Shown here in pieces: positions 59,471 to 64,000 of a stretch of 64,000 nucleotides of DNA. The notes under the pieces were generated by a model. It was given only the letters and a program-made list of their open reading frames with translations. It was not told where the DNA came from and ran no database searches. The stretch covers positions 3,750,501-3,814,500 of the forward strand of contig NZ_AP024469.1 in NCBI RefSeq assembly GCF_016865365.1, written 5' to 3'. Origin of the DNA: Geobacter sp. SVR (GTDB taxonomy: Bacteria; Desulfobacterota; Desulfuromonadia; Geobacterales; Pseudopelobacteraceae). Positions within the stretch are counted from its first letter, which is position 1. Each line of letters opens with the position of its first letter. The translations under genes were made by a program, and so were the position numbers.

Positions 59471-60718
59471 ATGAGACATCTGAAACATGTGGTCAAAAAT
59501 CGTGTGGTCCGACTGGGTGTCGGTCTGGCAGTCACCCTGACGGTAGGTTACCTTGCCATCAACTACATCGCTACAAACGTAAAGGCCCAATCCCCGGCCG
59601 CAACGGCTGCTGCGGAACAGCCCTCCCACGTCGGCACCGTGACGGTCAAACCGCAGCAGGTGCGCACGTGGTCCGAGTTTTCCGGCAGGCTTCAAGCCGT
59701 TGATTTCGCGGAGGTACGACCCGAGGTAAGCGGACGTATCACGGGGATCCGTTTTAAGGAAGGGCAGACCGTTAGTGCCGGCACCGTGTTGTTTGTCATC
59801 GATCCACGCCCCTTCGAGGCGGCGGTGGCCAAAGCCGAGGCCACCCTGGCTACCGCGAGGACAAACGCCGAATTCGCCCAAACTGAACTGGAACGGGCCT
59901 CCAAGATGATCCAGACCCAGGCCATTGCCCAGCGCCTCTACGACGAGCGGGCCAACGCCGACCGGGTCGCCCGGGCCGCCATCTCTATGGCCGAAGCCGA
60001 ATTGAAACAGGCACGCATCGACTTGGATCACGCCTACGTAAAGGCTCCTATCAGCGGGCGGATCAGTCGCGCCGAGATCACCCTGGGCAACCGGGTTCAG
60101 GCGGGAGCGGGTGCGCCGGTGTTAAGCTCTATCGTCTCCGACAAGGGGATCTACGCTGACTTCGAGGTGGATGAGCAGACCTACCTGACCAGCATCCGCA
60201 GCCATGCCGACACCTCGGTCAAGGAACGCCGGATTCCGGTCGAGTTGACGGTACAGGGAGACGATGTCCACCCCTATCGCGGCACCATCCAGAGCTTCGA
60301 CAACCGGATCGACCCCGGTTCGGGCACCATCCGGGCGCGTGCGCGTTTCGAAAACGAGAACGGAGCTCTGATACCCGGCATGTTCGTAGCGGTCCGGCTT
60401 GCCAGCAGCGGGGACAACTCGGTCCTTCTGGTGCCGGAGCGCGCCGTCGGCAACGATCAGAGCAAGAAGTTCGTCTATGTGGTCGGCAATGGCGACAAGG
60501 TGGTCTACCGTGAAGTCAAGCTCGGCCAGCAGGCCCAGGGCGGGCGTATTGTGCTCTCCGGGGTGCAGCCTGGCGACCGCGTGATCACGGACGGCCTGCA
60601 ACATGTCAAACCCGAGATGATTGTGCGTGCCACCGAAGTTGCCGGTCCTCAGGCAACGGAGCGCCTGGCAGCCAACGACCGGCATGCCCTCGACCGTTCG
60701 GGAAAGGACACGCCATGA
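59471..60718 (+). CDS. RND efflux membrane fusion protein (AcrA/MexE-like)
   Basis: A 415-residue periplasmic adaptor. An N-terminal membrane/signal segment (VGLAVTLTVGYLAINYIA) is followed by the barrel-sandwich half (EVRPEVSGRITGIRFKEGQTV), a helical hairpin (EATLATARTNAEFAQTELER, IAQRLYDERANADRV), then YVKAPISGRISRAEITLGNRV, and a beta-barrel region (YRGTIQSFDNRIDPGSGTIRARA). It bridges the inner pump and outer-membrane channel. AAAGGAGAGGGAC precedes the ATG at 59471. Its stop overlaps the permease start (ATGA). Confidence 0.93.
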   Translation: MRHLKHVVKNRVVRLGVGLAVTLTVGYLAINYIATNVKAQSPAATAAAEQPSHVGTVTVKPQQVRTWSEFSGRLQAVDFAEVRPEVSGRITGIRFKEGQTVSAGTVLFVIDPRPFEAAVAKAEATLATARTNAEFAQTELERASKMIQTQAIAQRLYDERANADRVARAAISMAEAELKQARIDLDHAYVKAPISGRISRAEITLGNRVQAGAGAPVLSSIVSDKGIYADFEVDEQTYLTSIRSHADTSVKERRIPVELTVQGDDVHPYRGTIQSFDNRIDPGSGTIRARARFENENGALIPGMFVAVRLASSGDNSVLLVPERAVGNDQSKKFVYVVGNGDKVVYREVKLGQQAQGGRIVLSGVQPGDRVITDGLQHVKPEMIVRATEVAGPQATERLAANDRHALDRSGKDTP

Positions 60719-63700
60719 ATCTGTCCAAATTCTTCATCGACCGCCCCATTTTCGCCGGCGTAATCTCTGTCATCATCCTGTTGGCCGGCCTGATCTCGAT
60801 GTTTCTTTTGCCTATCTCCGAATACCCTGAGGTGGTGCCTCCCTCGGTCGTCGTCAAGGCCCGCTATCCGGGTGCCAACCCCAAGGTCATCGCTGAGACC
60901 GTAGCAACCCCTTTGGAAGAGCAGGTCAACGGCGTGGAGAACATGCTCTACATGTTCTCCCAGGCGGCCAGCGACGGAACCCTCACCCTCACCGTCAGCT
61001 TTAAGTTGGGCACCGATCCCGACTTGGCGACGCAACTCGTGCAGAACAGGGTGAACCAGGCTCTGCCGCGGTTGCCGGAGGTGACCCGCCAGCTCGGCGT
61101 CACCACGGTGAAAAGCTCGCCTGATCTCACCATGGTGGTGCACCTCAACTCGCCCAACGAGCGCTACGACATGCTCTACCTGCGCAACTACGCCCTTTTG
61201 AACGTGAAGGACCAGTTGGCGAAGATCCCCGGCATCGGAAGCGTACAGATGTTCGGTTCGGGCGACTATGCCATGCGCATATGGCTCGATCCCCAAAAGG
61301 TAGCGGAGCGCGGCATGACCGCGGACGAGGTAGTGCTCGCCCTGCGTCGGCAAAACGTTCAGGTGGCGGCGGGAGTGATCGGCGGCCCTCCCTATGCAAA
61401 GGGGGTCGAGATGCAGTTGCCGGTTAATGCCCAAGGGCGCCTGACCGACCCGGGGCAGTTCGCCGAAGTCATCATCAAGCGCAACAACGGCGTTGTGACC
61501 CGGCTTAAGGACGTGGCGCGCATTGAAGTGGACGCCGCCGAGTATGGGCTGCGCTCGCTTCTCAACAACAAACCGGCGGTCGCCATCCCGATCTTCCAAT
61601 CCCCCGGCTCTAACGCCATAGAGATCTCGGACCAGGTACGCAGCACCATGGAAAGGCTCAAGAAGAACTTTCCGGCCGGGCTCGATTACAGCATCGTCTA
61701 CGACCCGACCATCTTCGTGCGCGGCTCGATCGAAGCCGTGGTACATACCCTCTTGGAGGCGGTCGCCCTGGTAGTCTTGGTGGTGATCCTCTTCCTGCAG
61801 ACCTGGAGAGCCTCCATCATCCCGCTCCTGGCGGTGCCGATCTCCATCGTCGGCACCTTCGGGGTGATGCACGTTTTCGGCTTCTCCGTCAACGCCCTCT
61901 CGCTGTTCGGCCTGGTGCTGGCCATCGGGATCGTGGTGGACGACGCCATCGTGGTGGTGGAGAACGTGGAACGCAACATAGAGAACGGGCTCTCGCCGCG
62001 CGAGGCAACCATCAAAGCCATGGGCGAGGTCACCGGTCCGATCATCGCCATCGCCCTGGTGCTGAGTGCCGTTTTCATCCCCATCGCCTTCATAAGCGGG
62101 CTAACCGGTCAGTTCTACCGGCAGTTCGCCCTGACCATCGCCTTTTCGACGATCATTTCCGCCTTCAACTCCCTCACCTTGTCGCCGGCGCTCTCAGCGG
62201 TCCTCCTGAAGGCGCACGACGCCCCCAAGGATGGGCTTACCCGGCTGATGGACCGGTTGTTCGGCCCGGTGTTCCGGGGCTTCAACCGCCTGTTTCACAA
62301 AAGCTCGGAGCGGTACGGCAGCGGCGTAGGCGGCATTTTGGGCCGCAAGTCGGCCGCCCTGGTCGTCTACGCACTGCTTCTGGGTGCCACCTACCTGAGC
62401 TTCAAGGCGGTACCACCCGGCTTCGTGCCGACCCAAGACAAGCAGTACCTGGTGAGCTTCGCCCAACTGCCCGACGGCGCAACCCTGGAGCGCACCGAAA
62501 AGGTGATCCGCACCATGTCCGACCTGGCGCTCAAGGAACCGGGGGTGGAAAGTGCGGTCGCCTTCCCTGGTCTTTCCATCAACGGGTTCATCAACAGCCC
62601 CTCGGCGGGAATCGTCTTCGTGACCTTGAAGCCCTTCGAGGAGCGCAAGTCCAAGGATCTCTCAGGCCTGGCAATCTCGCAAAAGCTGCAGCAGAAGTTC
62701 AACGGGGTGAACGATGCCTTCATTGCCATCTTTCCGCCCCCTCCGGTGCAGGGGCTCGGCACCATCGGCGGCTTCAAGCTGCAGGTGGAGGACCGCACGG
62801 ACCAGGGCTACGAGGCCCTCAACCAGGCAATGAAGGCGGTACAGGCCAAGGCGGCCAAGACGCCGGAACTGGCAGGAGTGTTTTCCAGCTACAACATCGG
62901 CACCCCCCAGATCTACGCCGATCTGGACCGCACTAAGGCGGCGCAGTTGGGCGTAGACGTGCAGGACGTCTTCGATACCATGCAGATCTACCTGGGCTCG
63001 CTCTACGTCAACGACTTCAACAAGTTCGGACGCACCTACCAGGTCATCGCGCAAGCCGATCAACAGTTCCGCTCCAAGCCGAGCGACATACTGAAGCTGC
63101 AGACCAAGAACTTCGAGGGGCGCATGGTGCAATTGGGCTCCATCGTCCGCATATCCGAAACGACCGGGCCGGACAGCGCCATGCGCTACAACGCCTTCCG
63201 GTCGGCCGATCTCAACGGCGCACCGGCACCGGGATACTCCACCGGTCAGGCCCAGTCGGCCATTACCCGAATACTCAACGAGACCCTGCCCAAGGGGATG
63301 GGCTTTGAATGGACTGATCTCACCTACCAGCAGATCCTCTCCGGCAACACGGCCATTCTGGTGTTCCCGATCTGCGTGCTCCTGGTCTTTCTGGTCCTCG
63401 CCGCACAGTATGAGAGTCTCTTTCTCCCCATAGCCGTCATTCTGATCGTGCCGATGTGTGTCTTTTCCGCCATCGTCGGCGTTTGGCTCACACACGGTGA
63501 CAACAACCTGTTCACCCAGATAGGGTTGTTCGTCCTGATCGGCCTTGCATGCAAGAACGCGATTCTGATCGTCGAATACGCCCGCGAACTGGAGTTGGGT
63601 GGCAGGGCTACGGTTGCCGCTGCTATCGAGGCTGCCCGGCTGCGGCTCAGGCCGATCCTGATGACCTCGTTCGCCTTCATCATGGGCGTGGTGCCCCTGG

Positions 63701-63900
63701 TGCTTTCCTCGGGAGCCGGGGCCGAAATGCGGCATGCCATGGGGATCGCCGTTTTCTCGGGCATGCTGGGAGTCACCTTCTTCGGGCTGTTCCTGACGCC
63801 GGTCTTCTACGTCGTGATGCGCGTGCTGGAAAAGCGCGTCACCAAAACGGAGGAGGTGCACCACCATGTAACCGAGGAGGAGGTCCGTCACAATGTATAA
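60715..63900 (+). CDS. RND multidrug efflux permease (AcrB/MexF-like, HAE1 family)
   Basis: A 1061-residue inner-membrane pump of normal length. It begins MNLSKFFIDRPIFAGVIS and includes two halves, each with a large periplasmic domain. Proton-relay aspartates are in AIGIVVDDAIVVVENVERN (DD). IAIALVLSAVFIPIAFISGLTGQFYRQFALTIAFSTIISAFNSLTLSPAL and the second-half GLACKNAILIVEYA and LRPILMTSFAFIMGVVPLVLSSGAGAEMRHAMG are HAE1 signatures. Exports drugs or solvents using proton-motive force. The 5' end overlaps the MFP gene; the 3' end overlaps the outer-membrane channel gene. Confidence 0.96.
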   Translation: MNLSKFFIDRPIFAGVISVIILLAGLISMFLLPISEYPEVVPPSVVVKARYPGANPKVIAETVATPLEEQVNGVENMLYMFSQAASDGTLTLTVSFKLGTDPDLATQLVQNRVNQALPRLPEVTRQLGVTTVKSSPDLTMVVHLNSPNERYDMLYLRNYALLNVKDQLAKIPGIGSVQMFGSGDYAMRIWLDPQKVAERGMTADEVVLALRRQNVQVAAGVIGGPPYAKGVEMQLPVNAQGRLTDPGQFAEVIIKRNNGVVTRLKDVARIEVDAAEYGLRSLLNNKPAVAIPIFQSPGSNAIEISDQVRSTMERLKKNFPAGLDYSIVYDPTIFVRGSIEAVVHTLLEAVALVVLVVILFLQTWRASIIPLLAVPISIVGTFGVMHVFGFSVNALSLFGLVLAIGIVVDDAIVVVENVERNIENGLSPREATIKAMGEVTGPIIAIALVLSAVFIPIAFISGLTGQFYRQFALTIAFSTIISAFNSLTLSPALSAVLLKAHDAPKDGLTRLMDRLFGPVFRGFNRLFHKSSERYGSGVGGILGRKSAALVVYALLLGATYLSFKAVPPGFVPTQDKQYLVSFAQLPDGATLERTEKVIRTMSDLALKEPGVESAVAFPGLSINGFINSPSAGIVFVTLKPFEERKSKDLSGLAISQKLQQKFNGVNDAFIAIFPPPPVQGLGTIGGFKLQVEDRTDQGYEALNQAMKAVQAKAAKTPELAGVFSSYNIGTPQIYADLDRTKAAQLGVDVQDVFDTMQIYLGSLYVNDFNKFGRTYQVIAQADQQFRSKPSDILKLQTKNFEGRMVQLGSIVRISETTGPDSAMRYNAFRSADLNGAPAPGYSTGQAQSAITRILNETLPKGMGFEWTDLTYQQILSGNTAILVFPICVLLVFLVLAAQYESLFLPIAVILIVPMCVFSAIVGVWLTHGDNNLFTQIGLFVLIGLACKNAILIVEYARELELGGRATVAAAIEAARLRLRPILMTSFAFIMGVVPLVLSSGAGAEMRHAMGIAVFSGMLGVTFFGLFLTPVFYVVMRVLEKRVTKTEEVHHHVTEEEVRHNV

Positions 63901-64000
63901 AAGAAAACAGACATCCGTCGTACTTTTGCTGTTTGCCGGGCTGCTTGCGGCCTGCAGCGGACCACTGGGACCACAATCATCAGGGATCGTCACCCCTTCA
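63893..64000 (+). CDS. N terminus of an outer-membrane efflux lipoprotein (OprM-like), cut by the window end
   Basis: The first 36 residues are MYKRKQTSVVLLLFAGLLAACSG and a Pro/Gly/Ser-rich start. A lipobox (LLAAC, Cys21) predicts lipid attachment. Position right after the RND permease, overlapping it by 8 bases with GGAGGAGG upstream, fits the third component. The rest of the gene lies outside the window. Confidence 0.85.
   Translation, partial: MYKRKQTSVVLLLFAGLLAACSGPLGPQSSGIVTPS

Noticed and set aside
60649-61872. 407-residue minus-strand frame over the RND permease
   Set aside because: It is antisense to the pump gene; its sequence shows His- and Arg-rich runs with no domain.

Overview
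The window reads as a GC-rich chromosomal stretch from an anaerobic deltaproteobacterium of the Geobacter/Pelobacter group (Desulfuromonadia). This is inferred from multihaem c-type cytochromes (five and eight CXXCH motifs), a DUF3373-type outer-membrane porin, hopanoid side-chain genes (hpnJ, hpnK), a ThiC-like protein inside a cobalamin cluster, a two-piece acetate-type symporter and many Gram-negative envelope genes (LpxH, TonB, RND efflux). I see no tRNA, rRNA, CRISPR array, prophage or plasmid backbone.

Layout. 1-2740: end of an unknown gene, a cupin protein, and a sodium:neurotransmitter-type symporter gene split by an IS200-like element. 2911-5182: groES-groEL with a CIRCE operator, promoter and terminator. 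5220-12430: a cobalamin riboswitch followed by cobU, cobT, cobS, a pabB-pabC fusion, a ThiC paralogue that is probably the 5-hydroxybenzimidazole synthase BzaF, cobC and an HNH protein; this set covers nucleotide-loop assembly and probably the lower ligand of B12. 12800-15500: small Cys protein, Rieske protein, cytochrome b and pentahaem cytochrome c, a quinol-oxidising bc-type complex. 15590-25790: mixed small operons (DUF1059, a frameshifted FAD oxidase, a flavin-binding protein divergent from a MocR regulator, DUF72, a HAD-ATPase fusion, a secreted intradiol dioxygenase-like protein, a DUF3108 protein, an alpha/beta hydrolase, an HhH protein). 25870-29550: hopanoid genes hpnJ-hpnK, an SMR-like protein and proC. 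29610-33260: octahaem cytochrome, small exported protein and porin. 33630-40670: stress protein, IclR regulator, polA-recO, LysM protein, RRM protein. 40698-48280 (minus): a long operon DUF4212-symporter-DUF294-isomerase-tonB-cobB, then a second cobalamin riboswitch, cbiM and a small membrane protein. 48385-55930: trmB, fabI, hflX, a transpeptidase, lpxH, UPF0158, AI-2E transporter. 56020-64000: copper-type P-ATPase, then tetR and an RND efflux operon cut by the window end.

Two themes stand out. First, cobalamin economy: two riboswitches of apparently different mechanism control synthesis (cobU onward) and cobalt uptake (cbiM), with cobB overlapping a tonB gene. Second, short palindromic DNA has repeatedly invaded this chromosome: imperfect palindromes built from short repeated words lie directly before cobS, pabB, bzaF, hpnK and hflX; one palindromic element is inserted in frame inside cobB; others lie between groES and groEL and after the DUF72 gene.

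Many starts were chosen from ribosome binding sites; where none was visible this is stated. All functions are read from sequence motifs and memory of families; no database search was possible.
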